DNA from: CAVQUE01 sp046290435
GTDB taxonomy: Bacteria > Actinomycetota > Acidimicrobiia > Acidimicrobiales > UBA8592
Length of the DNA stretch: 64,000 nucleotides
Assembly: GCA_046290435.1 (NCBI GenBank)
Contig: JBKAGO010000071.1
Coordinates: 1-64,000, forward strand
Reading direction: 5' to 3'
Part shown: positions 41,568 to 51,203 of the stretch, piece by piece
Numbering within the stretch: position 1 is the first letter of the stretch
Layout: each line of letters starts with the position of its first letter
The notes under the pieces: generated by a model
The model's input: only the letters and a program-made list of their open reading frames with translations
Told to the model about the DNA's origin: nothing
Database searches by the model: none
Translations under genes and position numbers: made by a program

Positions 41568-41717
41568 ATACGCAACAGGTCGACGAAGAATTCTTCTGAT
41601 CCACCGCCGCAAGGTGCCGGGGGCGACCGCCAGCGTGGCTCCTCGCCCGATGACGGAGCGGATGCCGAGGTTCGGGAGTGGCGCCGCCGCTACGACGAGT
41701 ACCGCCCCAGGCGGTCC

Positions 41718-42104
41718 TCAGGTTGATGGACGCCGTTTGCGGTCGGTGAAGTTTGTCTGGAGTCGGATCTCGCGGCCGGTCGTTCGGCCGGCCTCGGTTT
41801 GTGCGTCTCCGTCGGAGCCAGGCGTCCACACCCAGGCCGACACGAGTCCTGCCGACGCCGAACTCTCGAGACTCTGGTTGATCTGATCCCGGGCGCGCTC
41901 AGCGTCGGCTTGGGAGGTGAACGCGACGTCGATGCCGCGGTCGGTGTCGTCGCCAGGATCTGCTCGTGCCACCGCTGGTGCCTGGCGCAGCGCGGCGCCG
42001 ACTGCCGCGTCGATCTGCCCTGCGAGGGGACTGGGCCCCTCCATGCAGTCGAGACAGAACGAGGGGTGGCTGCCGTGGGGACAACCGGTGTCGGGAGCGG
42101 GCAT
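41718..42104 (-). CDS. Small protein with N-terminal zinc-knuckle motif
   Basis: 128 residues. The N-terminus carries CPHGSHPSFCLDC, a plausible metal-binding C-x-H...C-x2-C. The rest is a small mixed domain (DVAFTSQADAERARDQINQ) with a polar tail. The ATG at 42104 has AGGAG six bases upstream and was preferred over the longer frame to 42368. It lies upstream of the HNH gene on the same strand but separated by ~280 bp that include the LexA box, so it is probably independent. Family not recognised. Confidence 0.55.
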   Translation of the reverse strand: MPAPDTGCPHGSHPSFCLDCMEGPSPLAGQIDAAVGAALRQAPAVARADPGDDTDRGIDVAFTSQADAERARDQINQSLESSASAGLVSAWVWTPGSDGDAQTEAGRTTGREIRLQTNFTDRKRRPST

Positions 42105-42442
42105 CAGCGTCTCCTGTCGTCGATGGGTGCCGTCGGCACGGCGGCGGCCGAGCACGGTCGCCGGGCCTCGCAGCCGCAGGCACGCATGGAGCACCGTGCG
42201 GTGCGCGATCGATCCGCTCGACCATACAGAGGAAGAGCGATCGCGCCCCAGGGACTCGGACAAGACACAAGGATCGGGGCTCGAACTCGAGGACTCGGTG
42301 CGCTCACCGCCAGGTCCCGCTGAGTGATCCTCTATCGCCCGGAGACCCAAGGGCACAGGCGGCTGCAAACGGAGGGGCCCATGATCGGCAGCGGTGCGCG
42401 AGTCTGTTCCGGTCGAGTCCGGGCGATAGCAGGAGCACTGAC

Positions 42443-43498
42443 GTGGCGGGATTCTTGATCAGGCGAGCGGGCGAACCGTGGACGAGCCCGGCGGTCACCG
42501 CGTATGACGACGAAGCGGCGCTGCAGACACTGCTGGAGACGTCACCCGAGCTGCTGCCGGTCGACGAGCCGATCATGCTCGTGCGCGAGTTCTGGATCCC
42601 GACAATCGGGGCGGCCGATTTGGTCGGCATCACCGCGAGCGGCGAGATCGTGATCGTCGAGTGCAAGCTGCGGGCCAATCCCCAGATCCGTCGCGAGGTC
42701 GTCGGCCAGACGTTGGCGTACGCCGGCGGTATCTGGCGCCTCGGCCGAGACGGCTTCCGCGACCAGTTCGAATCGAAGGCGACCAAGTCGATCGTCAGCG
42801 CCCTCGTAGACCTTGGTTCGACCGACGTCGCAGCTGCCTCGGCGGCCATCGATGACGCAGTGGAGCGCGGCCAGTTTCGGCTGATCATCGCAGTGGACGA
42901 CATCACTGCCGAGTTGCGGACGATCGTGGAGTTCTTGAACGCCCGCACGGAGGGTTTCGAGATCGTTGCGCTCGAGCTTCGCTACAGCCGCCAGGACGAC
43001 CTCGAGATCCTGGTGCCACAGGTCTACGGCGCCGAGGTCGCCGAGACGAAGCGCGCTGCTGCCGGCAAGGCAACGCAGAAGCACTCGATCGACGACGTCC
43101 TCGCGGCATTCGACGATCCGGCGATTTCCGATCTGCGGCCGATCGCCGATCGCTTGATCGCTCACGCTCGCGCCAACGGCGCCGAGTTCAAGGGCGGCAC
43201 CGGCAAGTATCCGGCCGCGTCGTGCTACTTCCCAATTGACGGTGCGCCGGCGTCGTGTTGGGCGCTCTACATCCGACCGGGTCCGAAGATCGACCTCTCC
43301 TTCGGTTCCATCGCGAATCGGAGCCCGGAGCTGGCCGTCCGGTTTCTGGAGTTGCTCAAGCCCGTTCCCGGCTTCGAGGTGCTGACGTCGTACAGCGCCG
43401 ACTCGATGCCCAGCTATCCGCCCGTCCAGCTCGTCGGCTTGAACGACGAGAGCGTGACGGCGTTCCTGCATGCGCTCGATGCAATCCGGGACTCTTGA
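42443..43498 (+). CDS. PD-(D/E)XK-type nuclease, DUF91/NucS-like
   Basis: 351 residues. The nuclease core is in the first ~110 residues: REFWIPTIGAADLVGI, then GEIVIVECKLRANPQIRREV (the D...E-x-K triad) and QTLAYAGG. This is the arrangement of DUF91/NucS-like and related restriction-type nucleases. The C-terminal ~150 residues are a separate globular domain. The GTG at 42443 has AGGAG eight bases upstream; the longer frame from 41966 overlaps the opposite-strand gene and was dropped. A DEAD-like helicase gene follows on the same strand after ~190 bp, suggesting a nuclease-helicase pair. Confidence 0.78.
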   Translation: MAGFLIRRAGEPWTSPAVTAYDDEAALQTLLETSPELLPVDEPIMLVREFWIPTIGAADLVGITASGEIVIVECKLRANPQIRREVVGQTLAYAGGIWRLGRDGFRDQFESKATKSIVSALVDLGSTDVAAASAAIDDAVERGQFRLIIAVDDITAELRTIVEFLNARTEGFEIVALELRYSRQDDLEILVPQVYGAEVAETKRAAAGKATQKHSIDDVLAAFDDPAISDLRPIADRLIAHARANGAEFKGGTGKYPAASCYFPIDGAPASCWALYIRPGPKIDLSFGSIANRSPELAVRFLELLKPVPGFEVLTSYSADSMPSYPPVQLVGLNDESVTAFLHALDAIRDS

Positions 43499-43691
43499 AC
43501 GGCTGGAGGGTGCTGCTCCAAAGCGCAGCCGAGTACAGCACCCGAGGCGTGACGAGCTGGTAGGAACTCGAGGTCCAATGGTCGTCGACCACTGGGGGTG
43601 GCCGGGGCCGAAGGACCTACGGCTGTCGACATCTGTTGCTGCCAATGGTGTCATTGCGCAAGAGGGAGCAAGGGCGCATCGGGGGCGACTG

Positions 43692-45314
43692 ATGGGGGCG
43701 GACGAGCAACAGCGCAGCGGACAGAAGCTCCGCCAGGCTGAAGCCGCAGAGACGCGCGACCGCGTCATGGCTGACCAGAGCGGGCTCGCCAACGCCATCG
43801 AGCACGTGCTCCGTCAGACTCCGGGCGCCACGGCGAAGACGGTCGCTCGCGAACTGGGGGCTGCGAAGCGAGTCGTGAACCAGGCCCTCTATGCCAACCC
43901 GCGACGGTTCCGCCACGACAAGGCAAGTGTTCCGCGATGGTGGCTGACCTCAGCGCTAGATCAGGCCAGGGCCGAGCCCGATTGGGGTAGCAGGGCGGTC
44001 ACCGCAGTGCTGCCGGAGCCCTACAGGTGGCAGAGCGATGCGCTCGAAGCCTGGCGCGCACAGTGCCGTCGAGGTGTGGTCGAGGCGGTGACGGGTGCAG
44101 GCAAGACCGCCGTTGGGCTTCATGCCGCAAGGGAGGCTCTGGAGGCGAACACGCAGGTGGTGGTGCTCGTCCCGACGATCGTGCTGCAGAAGCAGTGGCT
44201 CATGCAGTTCCGCAAGCAGCTTCCGGGAGCGAGCGTGGGGCGTCTCGGCGGCGAGCATCGCGAGGACCTTCGTTCACGCGATGTCCTGGTCAGTGTGGTC
44301 AATACGGGGCGGACCACCGACTTCGCGCCGCTTCGTCCGGGTCTGCTCATTGCCGATGAAGTGCACCGGTACGGCACGGAGTTCAACGCCCAGGCGCTCG
44401 ACGAGAGGTTCGGCAGCAGGCTCGGTCTGAGCGCCACCTACGCCCGTGACGACGATGGCGTCGATGCGCTCCTCGCTCCCTACTTCGGTCCGAGCTGCTA
44501 CCGGCTCGGGTATGCCGAGGCAATCGCAGATGGCGTGCTCTCGCCCTATCGGGTCGGGCTCGTTGGCATCGAGATGAACCGCACGACGACCATCGCCTAC
44601 AAGCACCTGACCGACATTCTGCGCTCGGAGCGTGGTGCGTTGGAGCGGGCGATCGGCTTCAGCGACCCGTTCGCCGAGTTCATGGTCGAGGTCGAGCGGA
44701 TCATCAAGGGCGAGCGCGAAGGCCCAGCGGAATCGGCGGGTCGGTACCTCGCGACGCTCTCGGACCGCAGGACGCTCCTTGCCGAGGCGCCGGAGCGGTT
44801 CGCAGCATTCGCTGCGGTGGCGCCGGCTCTGCGCCAGTCTCAGCGGTCGATCGTGTTCGGGGAGCGCGTCGATCAGGCTGAGCAGCTCGCACGAACTGCT
44901 CGAGCGGCGGGCATCGATGCCACCGCGATTCACAGCGGTCTGTCCAACGGTGATCGGGAGCGGCGGCTCGACGAGTTCCGGCGCGGTCGGGTGGCGATGA
45001 TCGTGGCGCCCCGAGTGCTCGACGAGGGCGTCGACGTGCCCGAGGCCGATCTCGGCGTCGTTGTGTCGACCAGTCGCAGTCGCCGTCAGATGATTCAGCG
45101 GATGGGACGGGTGCTACGCCGAAAGTCCGACGGACGGCGCGCAACCTTCGTTCTCTTCTACCTCGAGGGAACGGTCGAGGATCCAGCGGCTGGAGCGCAC
45201 GAGGAGTTCCTCGCCGAGGTGCTCGAGTGCGCTGAGCAGTCCGTCCGCTTCGACGGCACGTGGAACGCCGAGGACTTGGCGCGTTGGGTCGCAGGGTCGG
45301 AATCGCGGGAGTGA
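43692..45314 (+). CDS. SF2 DEAD/DEAH-type helicase (SSL2/XPB-like)
   Basis: 540 residues. A short N-terminal winged-helix-like segment (AKTVARELGAAKRVVNQALY) precedes the helicase: Walker A AVTGAGKTAVGLHAA near residue 134, LIADEVHRYG near 221, LGLSATYARDD, and the C-terminal lobe with RVLDEGVDVPEADL and MIQRMGRVLRR near 467. It resembles the stand-alone SSL2-type helicases common in restriction and defence loci. The start at ATG 43692 is uncertain (ATG 43768 also in frame). It follows the PD-(D/E)XK nuclease and precedes the Hsp70 operon after a 290-bp gap. Confidence 0.8.
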   Translation: MGADEQQRSGQKLRQAEAAETRDRVMADQSGLANAIEHVLRQTPGATAKTVARELGAAKRVVNQALYANPRRFRHDKASVPRWWLTSALDQARAEPDWGSRAVTAVLPEPYRWQSDALEAWRAQCRRGVVEAVTGAGKTAVGLHAAREALEANTQVVVLVPTIVLQKQWLMQFRKQLPGASVGRLGGEHREDLRSRDVLVSVVNTGRTTDFAPLRPGLLIADEVHRYGTEFNAQALDERFGSRLGLSATYARDDDGVDALLAPYFGPSCYRLGYAEAIADGVLSPYRVGLVGIEMNRTTTIAYKHLTDILRSERGALERAIGFSDPFAEFMVEVERIIKGEREGPAESAGRYLATLSDRRTLLAEAPERFAAFAAVAPALRQSQRSIVFGERVDQAEQLARTARAAGIDATAIHSGLSNGDRERRLDEFRRGRVAMIVAPRVLDEGVDVPEADLGVVVSTSRSRRQMIQRMGRVLRRKSDGRRATFVLFYLEGTVEDPAAGAHEEFLAEVLECAEQSVRFDGTWNAEDLARWVAGSESRE

Positions 45315-45606
45315 GTCCGTGCCAGCAGTGCTGCGATTCAGCACGCAGGGTCACGTGCCGGCTAGCGCGGTTTCAGGGGCGCCTCCACGCCGGATGGAAC
45401 CAGCCTGGGCGAGCCATGACCACAGTCGTATCGTGCCCATGCATCGACACAGGACGCTGTCCGTCGACGCCGGCGGTGACCAGCGGTCGGATCGCTGCGT
45501 GGACATGGCCTAGTGTTCATGCGGCCTGGGTGACTTGCTCACCCGTGTCACGGCGGGTCGCTACTAGGAGAGTGGCCCGTATAGCGAACGTCGCCGCCTC
45601 CTCACG

Positions 45607-48144
45607 ATGACAGCTCACACCCTCCTCGATCTCGAGTGTCTGGCTTGCGGATTGCCGTCGCGCGGTGAGCCGGTGTGCGGATCCTGTGCAGCGCCAATCG
45701 GCCTGAGCAACGAGCCGACCGAGTGGATTGGTGTGCCGATTCGGTTCCGCCGGGGCCGGAAGACGGTCCGAGGCGTTGTACTCGAAGCTCGAGGCGACGT
45801 CCTCTGCGTCGTGGACGCAGGAGGTCGCAAAGCCGAGGTGCGACTTGCGAAGGTGAAGCGAGCCGACGAGATGTACAAGTATGTCGCCGGCAGCGACGCT
45901 GGCCGGTTGTTCGAGATCGCTCTGAGGGCGCCTGACACCGTCGCTGCTGTTGCTAGGGCGCGAGCCGTCGAGCTGGGATCACAGAGCACCATGGCTGCTC
46001 GCACGCTGATGCTCGACACCATTCGCCTTCGGACGGAAGCGCCAGCCGACCTCGCGCCGCTCACAGATTCCGAGCGTGCGTGGTGGATAGCGCTGCGGGC
46101 ATCGGGCGACGGCGCCGCCGAGGCTTGCCGACTAGCGCTCGCAAGCCTGCCGCACGACAGGTACGGGAGCCGGCATGTCCTGTTCCTCCGGTTCGACTGG
46201 GCGAAGCTCGGCGCCGCCGACCGCGAACAGCTGCTGCGAGACACAGAAAGCCCGACAGAAGTTGGCGAGTTCGAGCTGGCGCGGCTGGCGCTTCGCTTTC
46301 GTCTCGGGGACCGGTCATCGCCGGAACTCCTTGCCGAAGTCGGCAGCGCCGCGAAGGATGCTGGACTCAGAGTGCAGCCGGTACCAGGTCGCCCGGACCT
46401 GGTACCAGCAAGTCAGGTCGCGCTCGAAGCCGTCCGGTCCGGGGCCAGCGTCACCTTGGCGGCCCACGATCATCTGCTCTCCGACGATCTTTTCGACGAT
46501 CTGGTCGACGACGGTCAGCTCGACGTAAGGGAAGTCCCGGCCGATCTGTCCGACTACCGGCGCGCCCGAGTGGCGATATGGAGCGTGGCCGATGCCGGAC
46601 TCGCCGAACTCGATGCCCGCCGAGAGATCTTTCGCCGTCGATTGGCCGCTCACAAGCCCTTGCCGAAAGACATGCCTGAAGAGGTACTGGCCGAATTCTC
46701 GCTCTGCCTCGCACTCCGGGAGGGCGACATGGCGCAGCTGTCCGGCCTTCTGAGGCAGCGCGGCGACGAGGTTCTCGCAGACGTCATCGAAGCCCGCGAT
46801 CATGTGCCTTCGGAGGAGGCGCTGCAAGACCCCTCGGTCTTTCGCTCGATGATCGACATCGTCGATCCGGATTGGCGTGCGCTGTCGCCAGAACAGCTCG
46901 GAATCACACAACGTCGCTGGTGCGCTGTCGCAATACTGCGACAGGCACGGACAGCGCTGTGGTCTTGGCAGTGGAGCGACGCGCTCGACCTCGCAATCCA
47001 GGCCTTGCGCATCTCAGCAGCCGAAGTCCACAAGGACGAGGCGCTGAACCTCATCGCGGCTGCGCACTGGCAGCTCGGCAACGCAGATGCCGCCGCCACT
47101 GCCCTCTCCAAGGCCCTCGAGGGTGAGTACACCCAATCGCTCGTCGTGAACATGGCTGCGCTCGCTGGAATGCTCGACCAGGAGGAAGCGGCCAAGCGAC
47201 TCGCCCAACTCGTCAACGAGGCGCCCGACCTCACGATGAGAGTTGCCGCTGCCCACCGGGCGGTTTCGATCTGGCTCACGAGTGATGAACCATGGGCCAA
47301 CCAGGACGAGCTGCCTCCGCGATTGCGCGACGCCCTCCGGTCGCTGGTCGTCCAGAACCTCGGTATCGAGGATTTCGGTCAGATTGCGCACCTGCTTGCC
47401 GCACGCGATTCCGATTGGATGGCGGACCCCCGGAGCCTCGCTGGATCACCTCATCGGCAGTCGACCGAAGCCCGGGTGTGGGTTGCTCGCGCAACAGGCT
47501 TCGAGGAGTTCATCCGCGAGCTCCGAGACGCTCTCAGGCGCAGTCCCGCTCCCTGGGTGGAGCGCGAACGCGATGCGCTCGTCGAAGCTGCACGCGCCGC
47601 AGTGATCACCGAGGATCCTGACATCGGCGCCGTCGGATTCGGCATGCTGTTGCTCCAAGAGGGACTACCGATGTCGCCAGAGGACCTCACGGTCCTACGC
47701 GCATTCGTTGCGCGAGCAGTGGCGATGAATATCGACCCCGACGAGGGGGAGCCCTCGGAGATCTTCATCGACTGGTTGGAGCGCGCCCTCCGCGATCTTC
47801 GGCAGGTTCCGGCCGACTTGAGAGATTCGGCAGAGTTGGCAGTTCGTATGGGAGCTCGTGCGCTCGCAGGGTCGATCCTCTTGGCGAGGCACGGAACGTG
47901 GCAGCAGGTCGCTGAGATGCACGACGCCATGGTCGACCGTCTGGCCGGGCTTCCTCGTCGCTCGGTCAACCTGGCTGCGGTGCGGGAGGTAGCGAAGCCG
48001 GGCGTCGAGTTCTGCGACGACACCATCAAGACCATCGACCGGTTGCGAGTGCTAGTGGACGACGGGGAACTGCTGGACGCCCTTGCCTCGCTGCGCTCCA
48101 TGTGCCGAGATCTGCGTTCGTCGTTCCACCGCATGACTACGTGA
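45607..48144 (+). CDS. Large zinc-ribbon and helical-repeat protein, first gene of Hsp70 operon
   Basis: 845 residues. The N-terminus has a zinc ribbon (CLACGL near residue 11 and CGSC near 24), then a small beta-rich segment (IRFRRGRKTVRGVVLEARGDVL). About 700 residues of almost entirely helical sequence with TPR-like spacing follow (for example EALNLIAAAHWQLGNADAAA). No signal peptide or membrane segment. The gene is followed at 13 bp by the possible GrpE-like gene and then by Hsp70, so it is likely a client-binding or scaffold partner of that chaperone. I do not recognise the family. Confidence 0.7.
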   Translation: MTAHTLLDLECLACGLPSRGEPVCGSCAAPIGLSNEPTEWIGVPIRFRRGRKTVRGVVLEARGDVLCVVDAGGRKAEVRLAKVKRADEMYKYVAGSDAGRLFEIALRAPDTVAAVARARAVELGSQSTMAARTLMLDTIRLRTEAPADLAPLTDSERAWWIALRASGDGAAEACRLALASLPHDRYGSRHVLFLRFDWAKLGAADREQLLRDTESPTEVGEFELARLALRFRLGDRSSPELLAEVGSAAKDAGLRVQPVPGRPDLVPASQVALEAVRSGASVTLAAHDHLLSDDLFDDLVDDGQLDVREVPADLSDYRRARVAIWSVADAGLAELDARREIFRRRLAAHKPLPKDMPEEVLAEFSLCLALREGDMAQLSGLLRQRGDEVLADVIEARDHVPSEEALQDPSVFRSMIDIVDPDWRALSPEQLGITQRRWCAVAILRQARTALWSWQWSDALDLAIQALRISAAEVHKDEALNLIAAAHWQLGNADAAATALSKALEGEYTQSLVVNMAALAGMLDQEEAAKRLAQLVNEAPDLTMRVAAAHRAVSIWLTSDEPWANQDELPPRLRDALRSLVVQNLGIEDFGQIAHLLAARDSDWMADPRSLAGSPHRQSTEARVWVARATGFEEFIRELRDALRRSPAPWVERERDALVEAARAAVITEDPDIGAVGFGMLLLQEGLPMSPEDLTVLRAFVARAVAMNIDPDEGEPSEIFIDWLERALRDLRQVPADLRDSAELAVRMGARALAGSILLARHGTWQQVAEMHDAMVDRLAGLPRRSVNLAAVREVAKPGVEFCDDTIKTIDRLRVLVDDGELLDALASLRSMCRDLRSSFHRMTT

Positions 48145-48157
48145 GGAAAGGGCAGCA

Positions 48158-48616
48158 ATGTTCAGCCGTTTACGCAAGATCGAAGATCTCTTGACCCGAA
48201 TCGACACGGCGCTCGTCGTGCGCGACCCGGGCTCGGCGAGATCGGCGGAGGCCTATGAGGGCCTGCGGAAGCAGGTGGCAATGGCGGCGCGCTCGCGTCG
48301 CGAACACCTTGCCCAGCTCGTCGAGATGTCGGATGCGATCGACCGTGGCGCGACGGTCGACACCCTGCGTGAGCGGGTGGACGAGTGGACGATGCAAGCC
48401 GGACTCACGCGGCTGACCACCGTCGATCCCATCGATCACTTCGAGATCGAGGGTTCTGGTGAAGTGGTCGAAGTTGTGGAGCCAGCGTGGATCGACAGCG
48501 AGTCGGGCGCCCTGATCCGCAGCGGTCGGGCGCGACGGCGTCCGGCAGCGCCAACCAGCGAGCTCAGCGAGACGAATACCCAAGATGACGAGAACAAGGC
48601 GGAGGTCGAGCAGTGA
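48158..48616 (+). CDS. Small Hsp70-operon protein, possibly GrpE-like
   Basis: 152 residues. Residues 1-80 are helical (RLRKIEDLLTRIDTAL, then GLRKQVAMAARSRREHLAQL). Residues ~95-130 form a short beta-like segment (PIDHFEIEGSGEVVEVVEPAW), and the tail is polar. Long helices followed by a small beta unit next to an Hsp70 gene is the plan of the nucleotide-exchange factor GrpE, but sequence similarity is too weak to assert it. Its stop overlaps the GTG start of the Hsp70 gene by four bases, which indicates tight co-expression. Confidence 0.5.
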   Translation: MFSRLRKIEDLLTRIDTALVVRDPGSARSAEAYEGLRKQVAMAARSRREHLAQLVEMSDAIDRGATVDTLRERVDEWTMQAGLTRLTTVDPIDHFEIEGSGEVVEVVEPAWIDSESGALIRSGRARRRPAAPTSELSETNTQDDENKAEVEQ

Positions 48617-50325
48617 CCGCAGTAGGAATCGACTTCGGCACAACCAATTCGGTTGTTGCCACATGGAATGGCAGACACGGCGAGGCTCTGTCGATCGACA
48701 CGCCGCTGGGGGAGTGGGAGCGCCTCGGCTTCGACCGGGTCATGCCGTCGGTGTTCGCCCGATCCCCGGGCGGGGACGCACTGTTCGGGTGGGCAGCAAA
48801 GCGCAGTTCGCAAGGCCGATTCGAGGCTGTCAAGCGGCTGTTCGCCACGCAGCAGGACACCGTCTCCGATGACGAGGGCGGGGTCTTTGCGGTGGAGGAA
48901 GTGGCGACGATGCTCTTCGCCGAGTTCAAGGCCGCAGCGGCGAGGCAAGGCGTCGACGCCGGCCAAGCGGTGGTGACCGTCCCGGCGAACTCTCGAGGCC
49001 TCGCCAGGCATCGCACGAAGATCTGTGCCGGCATGGGCGGCCTCGAAGTCCTGGCGCTGATGAACGAGCCGACTGCCGCCTCCCTTGCGTACGCAGTCCG
49101 TAATCCAGGTGATCAGCAGGTTCTGGTCTTCGACTGGGGTGGCGGCACTCTCGACGTGACCATCTTGCGTTCCGTGAGCGGCGTCTTCCTCGAGCAGGCG
49201 TCGAAGGGGTTGCCCACAAAGGGCGGGCTCGACTTCGACTCCCGACTTCGTCGGCTGGTCCTAGAAACCGTGCCCGACCGGTCGACCTGGACGGGCGACG
49301 ACAGGCGTCGCTTCGACCTCGACATCGAGCTGGCCAAGATCCGGCTCTCCACGCAGGACTACACGATCGTCCAGCTTCCCGATGGCGACAGCCGGCGAAT
49401 CACCCGCGGCATGTTCGAGGACTCGATCTCATCGTTGATCGAGGAATCGCGTCTGCCGATCGAACGATGTCTCCGCGATATCGGCGCTGGCCCGTCGTCG
49501 ATCGACGCCGTGATCATGGTGGGCGGCACCTCGAGAATCCCAGCGGTCCGGCGGTTCGTTGGCGATCTCTTGGAACGTGAGCCCGAAGTCGACATCGACC
49601 CGATGACTGCTGTTGGCGAAGGAGCTGCCGTCGCAGCGGCAATTCTCACTGGCGAGCTCGAGACGAACGACTTCTTCGTCGCGACGGAGCATGCCCTCGG
49701 CACGGTCGTGCTCGACCCCGACAGGATGGAGTCTTCCTTCAGCGTCCTGATCCCGCGGAACCACAAGCTTCCGGCGCAGAGGACGGACACGTTTCACCCG
49801 ATCTACGCGGAGCAGGAGGGGGTGCGTTTGCGAGTCATCGAGGGCGATCCCGAGGTGCCAGTCGAGCATCCGGACAACGTGATCCTGAAGGAATGGGAGA
49901 TCGACATCCCCGACGGATCAGCGGCGAAGGGTATGGGTTTCGACATCACCTACGAGTACGACGTCGACGGCATCCTCCATGTGCGAGCCGTTGACAACTT
50001 CACCGGTGGCCTGATGCTGGAGGACGACGTGTCGTATGGCATCACCGGCGACAAGCGGCAGCTGGTGCAGATGTCGCGCCGGGCCCAAGAGGCGGTCGCT
50101 TCGGGAACAGCGCCAGAGGCTGCTGCTTCGCCGACCAATGTCGACCCGGAGGCCTCGCGTCTGTTGCAGCAGACATACGTCAAGGTCATCCCCTTCCTCG
50201 ATGGCGATGAGGCAGACGAGCTTCGCCGGCTCGCATCGGCTGTCGAGTCAGCTTCGGGAGGGGATCTCGCGGACGCAAAGGCCCGGCTGGCGGCTGCTCT
50301 GGCTCCGTTCTCGTACCTGTTCTGA
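48613..50325 (+). CDS. Hsp70-family chaperone (DnaK-like)
   Basis: 570 residues. The full nucleotide-binding domain is present: GIDFGTTNSVV at the start, NEPTAASLAYAV, VFDWGGGTLDVTIL and VIMVGGTSRIPAVRRF. A substrate-binding beta domain follows (about 365-480, YEYDVDGILHVRAVDN). The C-terminal lid is short, about 90 residues, and lacks the DnaK EEVD-like tail. Housekeeping DnaK is ~620-640 residues in an operon with grpE and dnaJ. This one sits in a defence island with unrelated neighbours, so it is a specialised Hsp70. GTG start overlaps the upstream stop. Confidence 0.88.
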   Translation: MTAVGIDFGTTNSVVATWNGRHGEALSIDTPLGEWERLGFDRVMPSVFARSPGGDALFGWAAKRSSQGRFEAVKRLFATQQDTVSDDEGGVFAVEEVATMLFAEFKAAAARQGVDAGQAVVTVPANSRGLARHRTKICAGMGGLEVLALMNEPTAASLAYAVRNPGDQQVLVFDWGGGTLDVTILRSVSGVFLEQASKGLPTKGGLDFDSRLRRLVLETVPDRSTWTGDDRRRFDLDIELAKIRLSTQDYTIVQLPDGDSRRITRGMFEDSISSLIEESRLPIERCLRDIGAGPSSIDAVIMVGGTSRIPAVRRFVGDLLEREPEVDIDPMTAVGEGAAVAAAILTGELETNDFFVATEHALGTVVLDPDRMESSFSVLIPRNHKLPAQRTDTFHPIYAEQEGVRLRVIEGDPEVPVEHPDNVILKEWEIDIPDGSAAKGMGFDITYEYDVDGILHVRAVDNFTGGLMLEDDVSYGITGDKRQLVQMSRRAQEAVASGTAPEAAASPTNVDPEASRLLQQTYVKVIPFLDGDEADELRRLASAVESASGGDLADAKARLAAALAPFSYLF

Positions 50326-50327
50326 TC

Positions 50328-51164
50328 ATGGAGGACCAGCGCAACCCATACTTCGTGCTCGGCGTCGGCTACGGGGCCTCCCCGGAGGAGGCATCGGCCG
50401 CGTTTGCGCGGTTGTCTCGGCGACTTCGTCGTTCGTCGGACGCTCCCTTCACGCTCGAAGATGCAACGTGGGCGCTGCACCAGCTCGAGACCGCCGACGG
50501 TGACGCTCATCAGTTCGCGTTCCGTGTCCCGGCCGATCGGCGCGCCTACGAGCTCCCTGACGGTCATGGGTTGTTCGATCCTGCGCCGGCGCCTCTTGCC
50601 CGGAGAACCGAGCGTTCTGGGCAGGGGTTGCTCTTGCTCGAGGCCGAGGCGGTGGCGGACACGGCGTCAGCAGTCTTGGCGCCGCTGGTCGAGCCGCTGC
50701 TCGAGCGGCCTCCACCTGCTCCAACAGGCCCGGTGTGGGGCGAAGAGCCCAGAGCGCCGCGTCAGTCGGGCGTGATGATGGCTGTTGCAGTCCTGATCGT
50801 GCTGGCGGCGATCGTTGGGTTGATCGTGCTGACTGTCGGCCCGTCCGAGGAAGATGACACCGCTGCGCCCGCGCCGGTTGCGACACCGATTCCGACCGCC
50901 ACGCCGGCTCCGTCGCCGACTCCATCTCCGACGCCCTTGGTGGTGGACCTCGGAGCCGCAGGCTTCGAGGTCGACATCTCCAATCCCGGCCATGTCGAGT
51001 TCTGGCAGCAGATCCTGGTCGGTGCGGGCCAGGACGTTTCGGTCGACGGCGTATGGGGGCAGCAGACGGAGCAGGCGACGAGGACACTGCAGGCAGAGCT
51101 TGGGATCGAGGCCACGGGCATCCCTGATGCAGCGACCGTTGCGGCAGCGCTCGATGCGGGCTGA
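50328..51164 (+). CDS. Degenerate J-domain membrane protein with peptidoglycan-binding-like tail
   Basis: 278 residues. Residues 1-60 (NPYFVLGVGYGASPEEASAAF, then LEDATWALHQLE) have the helix pattern of a J domain, but the catalytic HPD between helices 2 and 3 is absent. A membrane segment (MMAVAVLIVLAAIVGLIVLTV, about residues 146-166) separates it from a Pro/Thr-rich stalk and a C-terminal peptidoglycan-binding-1-like fold (VDGVWGQQTEQATRTLQAEL). The likely topology puts the J-like part in the cytoplasm near the Hsp70 and the tail outside. It starts two bases after the Hsp70 stop. It could recruit the chaperone to the membrane without stimulating ATPase. Confidence 0.7.
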   Translation: MEDQRNPYFVLGVGYGASPEEASAAFARLSRRLRRSSDAPFTLEDATWALHQLETADGDAHQFAFRVPADRRAYELPDGHGLFDPAPAPLARRTERSGQGLLLLEAEAVADTASAVLAPLVEPLLERPPPAPTGPVWGEEPRAPRQSGVMMAVAVLIVLAAIVGLIVLTVGPSEEDDTAAPAPVATPIPTATPAPSPTPSPTPLVVDLGAAGFEVDISNPGHVEFWQQILVGAGQDVSVDGVWGQQTEQATRTLQAELGIEATGIPDAATVAAALDAG

Positions 51165-51203
51165 CGGCGATCAGGACCTGCGGCTCTGTAGGAGGGGTGA
51201 AGC

